A stretch of DNA of 64,000 nucleotides from Achatina immaculata. Lineage: Eukaryota > Mollusca > Gastropoda > Stylommatophora > Achatinidae. Within the stretch, counting starts at the first letter, position 1. Each line of letters starts with the position of its first letter. Made by a program: the position numbers and the translations under genes. The stretch is taken from positions 5,308,438-5,372,437 of the forward strand of contig CM019716.1 in NCBI GenBank assembly GCA_009760885.1. The letters are read 5' to 3'. The notes under the pieces are model-generated. The model had not been told where the DNA came from. It worked only from the letters and a program-made list of their open reading frames with translations, and did not search any database. Positions 36,400-47,754 of the stretch are shown piece by piece.

Positions 36400-36790
36400 T
36401 GTTCTTCTTCCTCCTCAGTGTCCCCAGTCATTAAGGCTCACTGCAGCAGATAAAGTTCGCCTCCATTCCTAATCTCTGTCCAGCTGGTGGACCAACTTAC
36501 TGTATACCCTCTTCTATGTTGTCTTTCCATCTCTGTCTTGGACTACCCCCTTTGTCTTGTTTCCTTCATCTCTTGTGCATACATCATTTTCGTATGTCTA
36601 TTCTCATCTATTCTTTTTTGCATGGCCCAAACAGCATAGTCTGTTCAGTTTCAGGACATTTTAAATCCGCTGTTATTTAAATAAGCTGCTAAGTTCAGTG
36701 TTCTTTCTAGCTCTCCATTCTCTACTGTTTGCATCCTATATAGGCCCAAAGATTATTGTTAGGATCTTGTTTTCAAAGATCTGCCATTGA
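36400..36790 (-). mobile_element. LINE 3' fragment (family 5), degenerate
   Basis: The minus strand reads FENKILTIIFGPI, DANSREWRARKNTEL, KLNRLCCLGHAKKN and GNKTKG in shifted frames. This fits the ORF2 C-terminal region of elements with the GPI/V..NGEWR...NRL.W.GH pattern. Stops and shifts make it a relic. Confidence 0.65.
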
Positions 36791-36874
36791 TGTTTACACG
36801 AATAATTAGTGTATAAATATAAAAACTAAATATATAACCATACATGGAGCCACTGCAGTAAAGCTGTGCTAACA

Positions 36875-36978
36875 AAATATATATGAAAAAAGTAGGAACA
36901 GCTTTATTACTTAACGAGCACACAGTTGTGACGTTTCGGCGTGAACCTTAATCACACAAAGACACACAGGATGAAGAA

Positions 36979-37045
<67 letters not shown>

Positions 37046-37785
37046 AAAGTTCACATGAGTGTTGTGGAAAAAATAGAATAAAATAAAATAAATGGTGCAC
37101 TTAATTGTGACTTGTAAGAAGCTGTGTCTTGTAAGAGGCTGTGTTCAGAAGTGGCATGATGGAATGTAGAGAATGTTTGGAGACTTGTGATAGGTGGGTT
37201 GTAAATGGGGAGGGGGAAATGTGGAATGGGGATAGGGTGATACACTGGCAATCCAGTCAGGAGAAGGTGAAATGGGTGATTATAGTTGGGGTAGAGGGGT
37301 TGTAATCTGATGCTGTGAAGAGATTCTGAAGTATGTGTTACAAGTGAGAAAGGAGTGGAACTTAGTGCAGAAGGAATATGATTGTGGAAGAGGGGAATAT
37401 TAGGTGTAGCCGAATTGCAAATTCAAACCATGTGGTTCCAGTGTCCCATATTCCTGAATGTAGTGGTTCTCAAGAGCTAGGTGACTTCTGTCATCATCAT
37501 GAGATTGTTTGATAGCTGTTACCAGAAAATCAGATTTACCTCTGTGGTTTTGGGACCACTGAAATGATTAGGGACTGGTTTCGGAGCATGCTAGGTGATA
37601 TGATACAGATATTTCTGCATGCGGTCGCCTAATCTGAGACCAGTTTCACCAATATGAGTTATCCTGCATCTTTTGCATAAAATGACATATATCACATTAC
37701 AAGACTCGCATGTGAATCCCTGATGGAGAGTGAAGACAGTTTTGGGAAAGGTGGTCGTTTTCAACTTTTTAGACATCATAACGCC
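36875..37785 (-). mobile_element. Penelope-like element, 3' fragment with GIY-YIG domain
   Basis: The minus strand encodes FTCESCNVIYVILCKRCRIT, then HIGETGLRLGDRMQKYLYHI. The VIYVI and HIGETG motifs with the following Arg match the GIY-YIG nuclease core of Penelope-like elements. A stop follows, then degenerate PKPVPNHF (as at 18544). The 3' non-coding part has (ga)n at 36980-37040, the hammerhead-like motif at 36926-36959 and the conserved tail. No reverse transcriptase is present. Confidence 0.85.
36926..36959 (-). ncRNA. Hammerhead-ribozyme-like fold, second copy
   Basis: On the minus strand: ttgt / gtgatta / stem II ggt-tcac-gcc (one G-U pair instead of C-G) / gaaa / c-g / gtc / acaa. 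This is the same architecture as 19184-19217. The stem II change keeps pairing, while the CUGAUGA equivalents at positions 3 and 8 again deviate. Confidence 0.5.
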
Positions 37786-37789
37786 CCAG

Positions 37790-37850
37790 CTGTGTGCTGG
37801 TGAAGTAATAAAGCTGTTCCTGGATTTTTCCTAGTTTATACATTTAGCAG
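37790..37850 (+). mobile_element. Penelope-like 3' tail, inverted relative to neighbour
   Basis: It carries gaagtaataaagctgttcct then cctagtttatacattt in plus orientation, directly beside the minus-strand element ending at 37785. The element is therefore flanked by inverted copies of its own tail. Confidence 0.7.
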
Positions 37851-37889
37851 CTTTGTTGTGCTCAACGTTTCTGATCCATACAGACTCAT

Positions 37890-38010
37890 GTTTCATTCAT
37901 TCATTCATTCATTTGCATGTCCCTTGCGGAACTTTGCCTCCCTAACAACACTCCTGTAGGCCTCTTGGTTGTGGGCAATATGGTCTGCTGCTGATGCATC
38001 CATCCATGTG
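37890..38010 (-). mobile_element. LINE 3' end (family 3), short fragment
   Basis: Reverse complement of the C-terminal end seen at 40130-40226 (AGHLAHNREAYRSAVWEAKF equivalent), with an (attc)n tail at 37895-37912. Downstream on the minus strand, 38016-38276 may be a very degenerate palm fragment (NTVLVLDST resembling DDTVLVADS). Confidence 0.6.
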
Positions 38011-38279
38011 TCTGTTTAGGTTTCTTGGTATATTTCCATAAGATAGTTTACCATATTACTCATTTTAGCATAAGATAATCCCAGGTAATTGATTTTTCTG
38101 TGATAATGAGACTGTATAACAGGGTCTTGACCAGCTGTTGTTTGCATCTTTGCTGCTATTTTGTTTATGTTAATCCTTTCACAGATGTTTCTGGTTGAGT
38201 CCAGTACCAGCACTGTGTTGTCGAGATTTGCTGCCGTTGATTGTCTTGTACATTGTGGAATATTAAGGAAAGTCATTCT

Positions 38280-38795
38280 TCATCTTCTTGAACATTGAAT
38301 TACATTTTGTTATTTTTTTCTTCTTGTTTCAGTGCCATTGCAGATTCATTATTCACATCGTAAGTATTGACATGTGCATGTTTTTGTTTGTTTTAATTTA
38401 TTTCCTTAATAAAATTAAAAGTTTGACACTTTTAAACTTGGATTTTCCTTTTCGCTTGAGTGGTCTATTTTGTCAGCAAGGCAGTCATTATTTCTCAGCT
38501 TGAGTTAAGTGTTCCCTCATTGATGTTTAACTCTAAAGCTTTGGGAATATATTTGAGATGATACAGCATTTCAACACACATCCTTGTTTGTATTTCTTTT
38601 TTCTGTCCTAGCAGAAAATAATCTGTATTTTTGTTCAAATCAGGAACAAGGAATTGTAGGAACATTTTGTTTGTTATCTTTTAAGGAGCATAATATTGTT
38701 TATAACGCATAAATCTGAAGAAATAGGGCACCCAGTCATCACCAAACCTCATTCTTGGTTGCCCTCAGTAGCACCCAGTGGTTTCCATACCTCGT
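38280..38795. other. Unassigned intronic stretch
   Basis: Non-coding; nothing recognised. Confidence 0.35.
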
Positions 38796-38799
38796 TCTG

Positions 38800-39195
38800 G
38801 GCTGGTTGGCCAAGAGCACCCATTGGTCTCTATACCTTTCCCTGGGTTGGCCAAGAGCAACCAGTAGTCTCCAGCCAGCAATCTCCAGACTTTGCCCTGG
38901 GTTGGCCAAGAGCAGCCAGCAATCTCCAGACTTTGCCCTGGGTTGGCCAAGAGCAGACAGCAATCTCCTGACTTTGCCCTGGGTTGGCCAAGAGCAGACA
39001 GCAATCTCCAGACTTTTCCCTGAGTTGGCCAAAAGCAGCCAGCAATCTCCTGACTTTGCCCTGGGTTGGCCAAGAGCAGACAGCAATCTCCAGACTTTGC
39101 CCTGGGTTGGCCAAGAGCAGACAGCAATCTCCAGACTTTGCCCTGGGTTGGCCAAGAGTAGACAGCAGTCTCCAAATTTTGCCCTGTGTTGGTCA
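38800..39195. repeat. Minisatellite, 41-bp unit (~9 copies)
   Basis: Units of ggttggccaagagcagacag plus caatctccagactttgccct. At 41 bp it cycles through all frames, giving several overlapping shadow frames on both strands. Confidence 0.95.
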
Positions 39196-39269
39196 TCTCA
39201 ACTCCCTCATATTTCTGTTTGAAGAGCATTGAGAAACATCTGTATAATACGGCTTATTCCTCACAGAAC

Positions 39270-39556
39270 TGCTGACTAACCAGAATTTTTCCAAGAAACA
39301 GATGTATCACAGTACCAAGGAACAGCTGTCTAATGTAGCATAATATCAAGAAACAACTGACAGCTGTATCATAGTACCAAGGAACAGCTGTTTGATGTAG
39401 CATAATATCAATAAACAGCTGACTACTGTATCACAGTACCAAGGAACAGCTGTCTAATGTAGCATAATATCAAGAAACAACTAACAGCTGTATCATAGTA
39501 CCAAAGAACAGCTGTCTGATGTAGCATAATATCAATAAACAGCTGACTACTGTATC
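39270..39556. repeat. ~31-bp minisatellite, left part
   Basis: Units of caagaaacagctgactaatg with tagcataatat and cacagtacc variants. The array continues at 40227 after a LINE insertion. Confidence 0.9.
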
Positions 39557-40226
39557 TTAATGCAAAGAAAACTAAATTGATGACAACTGACAAAACAAAC
39601 AAGCCAGTTGATATATGTATCAATGAGGAAAAACTGGAAGAGTGGAGAGTTTTGAATATCTTGGATCACTGCTAACTAATAATGGAGATACAATGAGGGA
39701 AATTAAAAGGAGGACATCTGTCGCTCTTCAGAAAGTAAAACAACTAAAGAATCTGTGGAGAGGAACAGACAGAACTACAAAAATAAGATTTTTAAGGGCA
39801 TGCATCTTTCCCATCGCAATGTATCCCTGTGAGACCTGGACACTTAACAAAACAGCTGAGAAACACATAAATGCCTTTGAATGTAAATGCTACAGAAGAG
39901 TTCTTCAAATATCATGGACACTAAAAATATATCCGTACTACAAGAACTTAATATTGAAGAAGGCTGGCTAGTAAAGAGGATTAAAGGGAGAAAACTTAAA
40001 TATTTTGGACTCATTAAATGTCATGATAACCTAGAGAAAACTGTCTTGGAAGGGTACATAATGGGAAAAAGAAAGAGAGGAAGACCAAGGCGAAGATGGC
40101 TGCAAGACATCGTTGATGATCTGCAAATGGATGCATCAGCAGCAGGCCATCTTGCTCACAACCGAGAGGCCTACAGGAGTGCTGTTTGGGAGGCAAAGTT
40201 CCGCAAGGGACATGCAAATGAATGAA
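39557..40226 (+). mobile_element. LINE 3' fragment (family 3) inserted in the array
   Basis: The plus strand encodes NAKKTKLMTT, SFEYLGSLLTNNGDTMREIK, CETWTLNKTAEKHINAFECK, a frameshift, then KRKRGRPRRRWLQDIVDDLQ and EAYRSAVWEAKF to a stop at about 40223. It is the reverse transcriptase thumb and C terminus only. Its 3' tail is aatgaatga. The flanks tgactactgtatc (before) and gactgtatcac (after) are units of the surrounding array or a target duplication. Confidence 0.88.
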
Positions 40227-40735
40227 TGACTGTATCACAGTACCAAGGAGCAGTTGCCTAATGTAGCATATTATAAAGAAACAACTGACTAATGTAGCAT
40301 AATATCAAGAAACAGCTGACTACTGTGACACAGTACCAAGGAACACTTGCCTAATGTAGCATAATATCAAGAAACAGCTGGCTACTGTAGCACAGTACCA
40401 AGAAACACTTGGCTAATGTAGCATAATATCAAGAAACAGCTGACTGATGTAGCACAATATCAAGAAACAGCTGACTAATGTAGCACAATAATAAGAAACA
40501 CTTGCCTAATGTAGCACAATACCAAGAAACACTTGCCTAATGTAGCATAATATCAAGAAACAGCTGACTACTGTGACACAGTACCAAGGAACACTTGCCT
40601 AGTGTAGCACAATATCAAAAAACAACTGACTAATGTAGCTCAGTATCAAGAAACAACTGACTAATGTAACACAGTATCAAGAAATAACTGACTAATGTAG
40701 CATAATGTTAAGGAACAACTGTATAAGATAGCGTG
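40227..40735. repeat. ~31-bp minisatellite, right part
   Basis: Same array as 39270-39556; about 16 further units with gradual decay at the right end. Confidence 0.9.
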
Positions 40736-40739
40736 TTGT

Positions 40740-41265
40740 CATGGAAACCATAATCATTTGTCATCTGAACTTGCTTGTTTGAATGGATTATGACAATGCA
40801 AGCAGATGTGGTTAATGACTGTTTTCCAGAAAACTGGTTTTATTTTAAGGAAAAAAAACTAAAAAATGCATCTGTAATTACATTTCACATGAAGGATTGA
40901 GGTAGGTAGCAGCAAAAAGTTATCCATAACTGTTCAGGTAGGCCAATTACATTGATTTTGAATAATTGATGAAATGTTAATAGTTTGAGAGTTGTTATAA
41001 ATTAAAATTACTCATCCTTTTATTTGTGCTGTTTTTTGAAGAAAAATAGTGAAAAATTACATGCAGCATCAGAGAAATCCTAGGGAAAATTACATCTAAT
41101 ATCTTCCATTGGTTCTGGATAATTATGACAATCTGTAAATATGAAATCATTGCAGGTCATTGACATTATCAGACCAGCAGTTTGGAAAAGTCATTGCTTC
41201 TTTTTATGCCCTTTGTTGTTTTGTGTGCTGTATGACATCTTGTATGTATCTTACATTATGTTTGA
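40740..41265. other. Unassigned intronic stretch
   Basis: AT-rich, no features recognised. Confidence 0.35.
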
Positions 41266-41430
41266 CAGCACCACCTTTTGTATAATGTAGAACATCTTAC
41301 ATTACATTGGACAGCTCAGTCTTTTGTGTGCTGTATGATTGTATGTATCTCACATTATGTTTGACAGCACCATCTTTTGTATGATGTAGAACATCTTGTA
41401 TGTATTTTACATTATGTTTGACAGCACAGA
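41265..41430. repeat. Tandem repeat, ~60-bp unit (3 copies)
   Basis: Units contain ttacattatgtttgacagca and ccatcttttgtatgatgtag. Confidence 0.8.
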
Positions 41431-41509
41431 TTTCAAATTTTATTGGTTTTTTTTTTTTTTTGCCATACTAAGAAACAAGTAGAAACAATAAAGTATTAGG
41501 CTTAATAAC

Positions 41510-42690
41510 AAACTGAGGCTTGAGAGTTTATAAGAAAAATATAGACATTGTGAGGCTTGAGGGTTTATAAGAAAAATATAGACATTGTGAGACTGGAGGG
41601 TTTATAAGAAAAATATAGACATTGTGAGACTGGAGGGTTTATAAGAAAAATATAGACATTGTGAGACTGGAGGGTTTATAAGAAAAATATAGACATTGTG
41701 AGACTGGAGGGTTTATAAGAAAAATATAGACATTGTGAGGTATGAGGGTTTATAAGAAAAATATAGACATTGTGAGGTATGAGGGTTTATAAGAAAAATA
41801 TAGACATTGTGAGGCTTGAGGTTTTATAAGAAAAATATAGACATTGTGAGGCTGGAGGGTTTATAAGAAAAATATAGACATTGTGAGACTGGAGGGTTTA
41901 TAAGAAAAATATAGACATTGTGAGGCTTGAGGGTTTATAAGAAAAATATAGACATTGTGAGGCTTGAGGGTTTATAAAAAAATATAGACATTGTGAGGCT
42001 TGAGGGTTTATAAGAAAATATAGACAGTGTGAGGCTTGAAACTTAACAAGAAAAAGACACTGTGAGGGTTGAGGGTTTATATGAAAAATGTAGACATTGT
42101 GAGGCTTGAGGGTTTATATGAAAAATGTAGACATTGTGGGGCTTGAGGTAAAAATGTAGACATTGTGAGGCTTGAGGGTTTATAAGAAAAATGTGAGCAT
42201 TGTGAGGTTTGAGGCTTAAGAAACAAATAGACACTGTGAAGCTTGATGGTTTATAAGAAAAATGTAGACATTGTGAGGCTGAGGGTTAAAAATGTAAACA
42301 TTGTGAGGCATGAGGGTTAAAAATGTAGACATTGTGGGGCTTGAGGGTTAAAAATGTAGACATTGTGAGGCTTGAGGGTTAAAAATGTAGACATTGGTGG
42401 GGCTTGAGGGTTTATAAGATAAATGTGTGCATAGTGAGGTTTGAGACTTAAAAAGAAACAGATGGACAGTGTGAGGCTTGAGGGTTTATAAGATAAATGT
42501 GTGCATAGTGAGGTTTGAGACTTAAAAAGAAACAGATGGACAGTGTGAGGCTTGAGGGTTTATAAGATAAATGTGAGGTTTGAGACTTAAAAAGAAACAG
42601 ATGGACAGTGTGAGGCTTGAGGGTTTATAAGATAAATGTGAGGTTTGAGACTTAAAAAGAAACAGATGGACAGTGTGAGGCTTGAACCCT
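41510..42690. repeat. Minisatellite, 37-bp unit and derivatives
   Basis: Units of agacattgtgaggcttgagg plus gtttataagaaaaatat. The first ~14 copies are homogeneous. From 42040 on units shorten or gain a second module (acttaaaaagaaacagatgg), giving a two-part repeat at 42420-42690. Confidence 0.95.
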
Positions 42691-42754
42691 AGCAAGAAAA
42701 AGGTAAATACTTTAAACAGAGTACAGATAGAAGGAGAGTCTCTGGTGTATTTGA

Positions 42755-42945
42755 GAGAGAAGCCAGGTGAGAATGATAAAATGAGAAGCTCCACACCTGG
42801 TCTCTGATGTTGTTGAGAGATAAAGAGAAGCCAGGTGAGAGTGATAAAATGAGAAGCTCCACACCTGGTCTCTGATGTTGTTGAGAGATAAAGAGAAGCC
42901 AGGTGAGAGTGATAAAATGAGAAGCTCCACACCTGGTGTCATAGA
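42755..42945. repeat. Tandem repeat, 68-bp unit (3 copies)
   Basis: Units contain agccaggtgagagtgataaa and atgagaagctccacacctgg at 68-bp spacing. Confidence 0.92.
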
Positions 42946-42974
42946 GTGCCAGTTGTTGTCTAATTGTGAATAAG

Positions 42975-43235
42975 TTGGTGTTCCTTGTTTGATTATAACC
43001 AAGATTATGTTCCTGTTAGTGTTCCTTGTGTGTTTATAACCAAGATTATGTTCATATTAGTATTCCCTGTGTGATTATAATCAAGATTATGTTCCTGTTA
43101 GTGTTCCTTGTGTGTTTATAACCAAGATTATGTTCATATTAGTATTCCCTGTGTGATTATAATCAAGATTATGTTCCTTTTAGTGTTCTTTGTGTGATTA
43201 TAACCAAGATTATGTTCTTGGTTTAATCAAAGATC
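42975..43235. repeat. Tandem repeat, ~60-bp higher-order (41-bp subunits)
   Basis: Units of gtgtgattataaccaagatt plus atgttcctgttagtgttcc, with cctgtt/catatt alternation. Confidence 0.85.
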
Positions 43236-43539
43236 ATATTCTGCATATAATTGTGAATAAAATTATGTTCTTCACATAATTATTATTAACTGTTTCTAGT
43301 TTACATATATATAAAAACAGTTTTGTGTTCCTAAGTTGGTTATAAAGAAGGATATGCTGCTGATTTAAGCAAAATAATATTCCAGATATAATTATAAATA
43401 GGATTATATTCCTCCCTAAGATTATAAGTAAGATATTCCTCCTTAAGATTATAAACAAGATGTTCTGTGATATCTTCTTTTTGGCTATTAAAATATATAT
43501 ATATTTATAGTCAGGTTGGTTGATTTTGTAAAGATCAGG

Positions 43540-43850
43540 AAGTAACTTATCTTTGTTCAGATGGAGGATAATCTGTCCTTGTTCAGACAATGAATAACTT
43601 GTCTTTGTTCAGGTAGAGGATAATCTGTCCTTGTTCGAACAATGAATAACTTGTCTTTGTTCAGGTAGAGGATAATCTGTCCTTGTTCGAACAATGAATA
43701 ACTTGTCTTTTTTCAGGTAGAGAATAATCTGTCCTTGTTCAGACAATGAATAACATGCCTTTGTTCAGGTAGAGAATAATCTGTATTTCTTGAGGTAGTG
43801 AATAGCTTGTCATTGTTCATATAGTGAGTAATGCGTCTTTTTTCATATAG
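43540..43850. repeat. Tandem repeat, ~52-bp unit
   Basis: Units of aacttgtctttgttcaggta plus gaggataatctgtccttgtt. A related ~28-bp repeat (cttgtctttgtttggagggt) lies at 44045-44140. Confidence 0.88.
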
Positions 43851-44144
43851 TGAGTACAGTGATCATGTTAACTGGCAATTATTGAATTAAAGAAACGCAA
43901 GACCAGAAATGTTGGAGATCATCAGTTAATGTAGCCAGTTTATATCATAAAATACCTAGTAAAACACAATCATCGAAATTGATTCATGTAAGATGAGAGA
44001 CAGGCACAGTTGTACCAGTTTGGAAAAATCCTAGCATTATTGGTGAACAACTTGTCTTTGTTTGGAAGGTGAAAGACTTGTCTTTGTTTGGAGGGTGAGT
44101 AACTTGGCTTTGTTTGGAGGGTGAAAGACTTGTCTTTGTTAATA

Positions 44145-45120
44145 TTTCACATCCAGATTATTCACGTCGAGTTTTGCAACATCGTTGACATGATCAGGAC
44201 TAGACATGCCAGATTGAGCACTTCAGTGTAGATTAGAGAACAGCTGGTTTATTTGAAGTTCTCAGCAGCTGTTTGTCAGTTATCGTTAAATGTTGCTAAA
44301 GCATTTGTTAAAAACTCTTGTGTTGCATCTTCGATTTTTTTAAACTCTTCCTCAAGGGAGGTGGGTTGAGCCATCGAGAACAAGTTCTACATTTAAGTTG
44401 TCGTGCTGTAAAATGTTAGGTGTAGCCAGAGATCACTGCTGACATGAGACTATTGATGAAACAAACTACCTTCCAGGCTGACTTGCTCGATACTTGCTCC
44501 TGTGCTTGCTGGAGAGCAAGATTTGGTCTAAACTTATCAAATCAAAGGATGAACTTTTTTTATTTAAATAATGCACATTTCCTTTGGTGGTTCTTCTCTG
44601 CCTGTGTAGGATCAGTACAGATCAATGAGCACGTGAGCAGTTGTGTGTGCGGTGTTATTATGTTGGCAGAGCCATGTCTTGTGTCGCTGTATTGTCTTTG
44701 AGTGTTCCGAAGACAGGGGAAATTGTGTGTATCGCTGTATCACTGTCAGATTATTGGCTTTTTATGTTATGATGAGTTGTCACTGGCTTCTTTTTTTTTT
44801 TTTTTTTCTGTACTTCTGGGAATTGTGGTACTTTTCATTTCTGTTTTCTTTCCTTCTTCTCAGCATTTCCCCCATCTTCTTTCTGTTCTTCTCTGTAACC
44901 ACCATCATCATCTGTGAGTACTTAGAACTTTGTGAGTGAATGGGTTTTTCAGATTTTAAACAACTGTAGGAATCAGCAAGCAAGTCAGCTACTGAGTTTG
45001 TATTTTGTTTCATTTATGGAAAAGAAGATTGAGAGGAATCAGGCGGCAAACATACATTTGATGTGTTCGGTTATTGATTAAAGGTGCTTGAGAGCCAGTT
45101 TCTCTGCAGATTTTGATTTT
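44145..45120. other. Unassigned intronic stretch
   Basis: No recognised coding sequence or transposon; a T17-18 run near 44790-44808. Confidence 0.35.
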
Positions 45121-45124
45121 GTGT

Positions 45125-45590
45125 CATTTGAAAGTCAGAAAGGATCAGTTTGCTGATTTTAGTTGTTTGGTGTCATTTAAAGGCTTGGAAAGGATCAGTT
45201 TGCTGATTTGAGTTGCTTGGTGTCATTTAAAGGTTTGGAAATGATCAGTTTGCTGATTTTAGTTGCTTGGTGTCATTTAAAGGTTTGGAAAGGATCAGTT
45301 TGCTGTTTTAGTTGCTTGGTGTCATTTAAAGGCTTGGAGAGGATCAGTTTGCTGATTTGAGTTGCTTGGTGTCATTTAAAGGTTTGGAAAGGATCAGTTT
45401 GCTGATTTGAGTTGCTTGGTGTCATTTAAAGGTTTGGAAAGGATCAGTTTGCTGATTTGAGTTGCTTGGTGTCATTTAAAGGTTTGGAAAGAATCAGTTT
45501 GCTGATTTTAGTTGCTTGGTGTCATTTAAAGGTTTGGAAAGGATCAGTTTGCTGTAGTTGCTTGGTGTCATTTAAAGGTTAAGGAGAATC
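45125..45590. repeat. Minisatellite, 50-bp unit (~10 copies)
   Basis: Units of gttgcttggtgtcatttaaa plus ggtttggaaaggatcagttt. Confidence 0.95.
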
Positions 45591-46174
45591 AGTTTACTTA
45601 TAAACATATGACTTGGCTCATGACAACAAAGGCAAGGCATTGTCTGGCACCATTTAAAACTCCTCAAAGCCTGCAGTGCAGATATTGGCAGCTCATCAGA
45701 AAAATATTGATCACTTGAAGTGGATGATATTTATTCAGCGGCTGAGCTGCGGTGGTAATTTCTGCACAGAACTATTGAACCTTGTTCAGCCCGTGTTGTG
45801 AAATCAGATTATTATTATTATTATTGCAGCTGTATTGTAAACAAGGGTGGGGCTAGTGCTGTGCTGGTTTGTCTTGTCAGATTTCAGAAGATCAAAGTCA
45901 GTGGAACTGTGTGTCCTGTCAGCTTGTGCTTGCTTGTATAACAAAGAAGCTGTATTAAAAGATTATTTATAGTAAAAGAAAGACGTACAGTATGAGCAAC
46001 AGAGTACAGTATGAGCAACAGAGTACAGTATGAGCAACAGAGTCTGGGTTCAATAGTTCCATGACAAAACAGGGACAATGATAATGATGATGAAGGTGAT
46101 GATGATGATGATGATGATGAATATTCAGTTGTTTCTTTCTTTCTTAGTTCATTGTTTGAAAAGGTTGATTATTT

Positions 46175-46520
46175 TGCTAGGCTACAGTTGTTTACAGCTG
46201 GGCTACAATTGTTTACAGCAGATAAGAGGGATGGCGACTGCAGTAAAACTGGTTAATATAAATAAGGTAGATAGAGGTGTATGGTGCAGTTTGGAGGGAG
46301 GAAGTGAGCAAGGTGAGAAAAAAACGAATATAAAGTATGAGAATGTATAAATGAAAAACATACAACATCTGATATTGGATGTTGTATGTTTTTCATTTAT
46401 ACATTCTCATACTTTATATTCATTTTTTTCTCACCTCGCTCACTTCCTCTTGTTTACAGCAGGGCTACAGTTGTTTACAGCTAGGCTACAGTTGTTTACA
46501 GCTAGGCTACAGTTGTTTAT
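46175..46520. repeat. 22-bp repeat split by an inverted-repeat insertion
   Basis: Units of ggctacagttgtttacagct occur at 46180-46220 and again at 46450-46520; the sequence between contains the long hairpin at 46298-46449. Confidence 0.85.
46298..46449. repeat. Long near-perfect inverted repeat (72-bp arms)
   Basis: Arms 46298-46369 and 46378-46449 are reverse complements with only two mismatches, around an 8-nt loop (tgatattg). RNA from either strand would form a ~72-bp hairpin. No terminal motif identifies a known MITE family. Confidence 0.95.
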
Positions 46521-46524
46521 AGTT

Positions 46525-47750
46525 AGACTACAGTATCTGCATCTTTCAGTCCGATGCATCTGTCTTTGGCATGTCTTATTATGATTCCTGTTCACTTGCC
46601 GAACTAGTCTGTTACTGGGAGCACCATGTGGAGGTAGGATAGGATCTTGGTCAGCTTTGATTCTAGCAGTCAGCCACAGATTGCTGATCATTGTCTTTAG
46701 CTTCATTGCTGCTCCTCCCCTCTCCCATAATTCTCTGACTGATTTGTTAGTTTAGAAGGGCAAAACAAAGAAATGAAACATCAAACATGTATTCCTGTTC
46801 AGTGTTTAAAAATCAAAATTTCTTGTTTAATCATTCATTACTTCACTGTGTGTTGGGCAGAATCTGTTGTTTGTCTGTCTCACTTCAAGTGGTAACTGAC
46901 CACTTAGATTTCCTTTATAGACGATATAGTTTGTTCATTCTTGTATCCTTTTGAATTTGTATTTGTACTCTCAAGTTGTGCCCAGTGTTAAAGGTGTGTC
47001 CCTGTTTATCTAGGGCTGCCTGTCTTCTTACAGATGTTCTTTTTCAGGTGTAGCATTGTCAGCCGAGTTTAATAGAAATAAATAGAGAAATATTCAAGAG
47101 CCACCATATTTAAATTTATCAGGAAAACACAAAGAGAACATCTCTTATCAAATTCTGCACGACATTCTCACCAGGCCAGGTCTGATTGAACTCTGCCGTC
47201 TGCAGCAGACGACCACACCCTTACAAATCCAATCAATAAAACAGTTGCACAATTTTCTGATGCTCGGTGTCTAATGCGGCACTCCATAGTTCTTCTTGTC
47301 TCACGTGGCCGGTGTGTTCTGGGTGTATGGGATAAAAGGAGGATCCGTTTTTGTGATTGTCAGTCGTGACATGCTTGAATTTGTTTCTTATTTTAGATAC
47401 GCCTTGTCTTCTGTAATGATTGTTTGAGTCTCCCTCTGTATGTAGTGTCAGGATGTATCATGAGATTAAAACAGAGTAAGACAGTCGAAAAAGAAAATCT
47501 TTACTTTTGTCCTTACATTTGTTAGATATCTCATATATGTTTTAATGATGGTCTCCTTTTGACAGCAAATTTTACACAACTGATGAAGATGTAGTGACGA
47601 TCTTGAAACAAAAGCCTGATGTATAATGAGCTGTGGTAGTATTCTTTGATTTCCAGAGTTAACTTCAGAAGTAGCTTCTTAGTAAGGTCCACCACCATGG
47701 CAAACACATCCATCTTCATTCTGTTAGCCAGACTGAAGTGATACAACAGC
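46525..47750. other. Unassigned intronic stretch
   Basis: No gene recognised. Sequence near 46600-46680 (acatgtggaggtaggatagg vicinity) and 47700-47780 share a loose resemblance, but nothing was classified. Confidence 0.3.
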
Positions 47751-47754
47751 CTGT

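Noticed and set aside
44444..44939. Overlapping open frames of 71-98 codons considered as a hidden exon
   Set aside because: No recognisable domain, low-complexity T-rich segments and no phase fit with the CMIP exons on either side.
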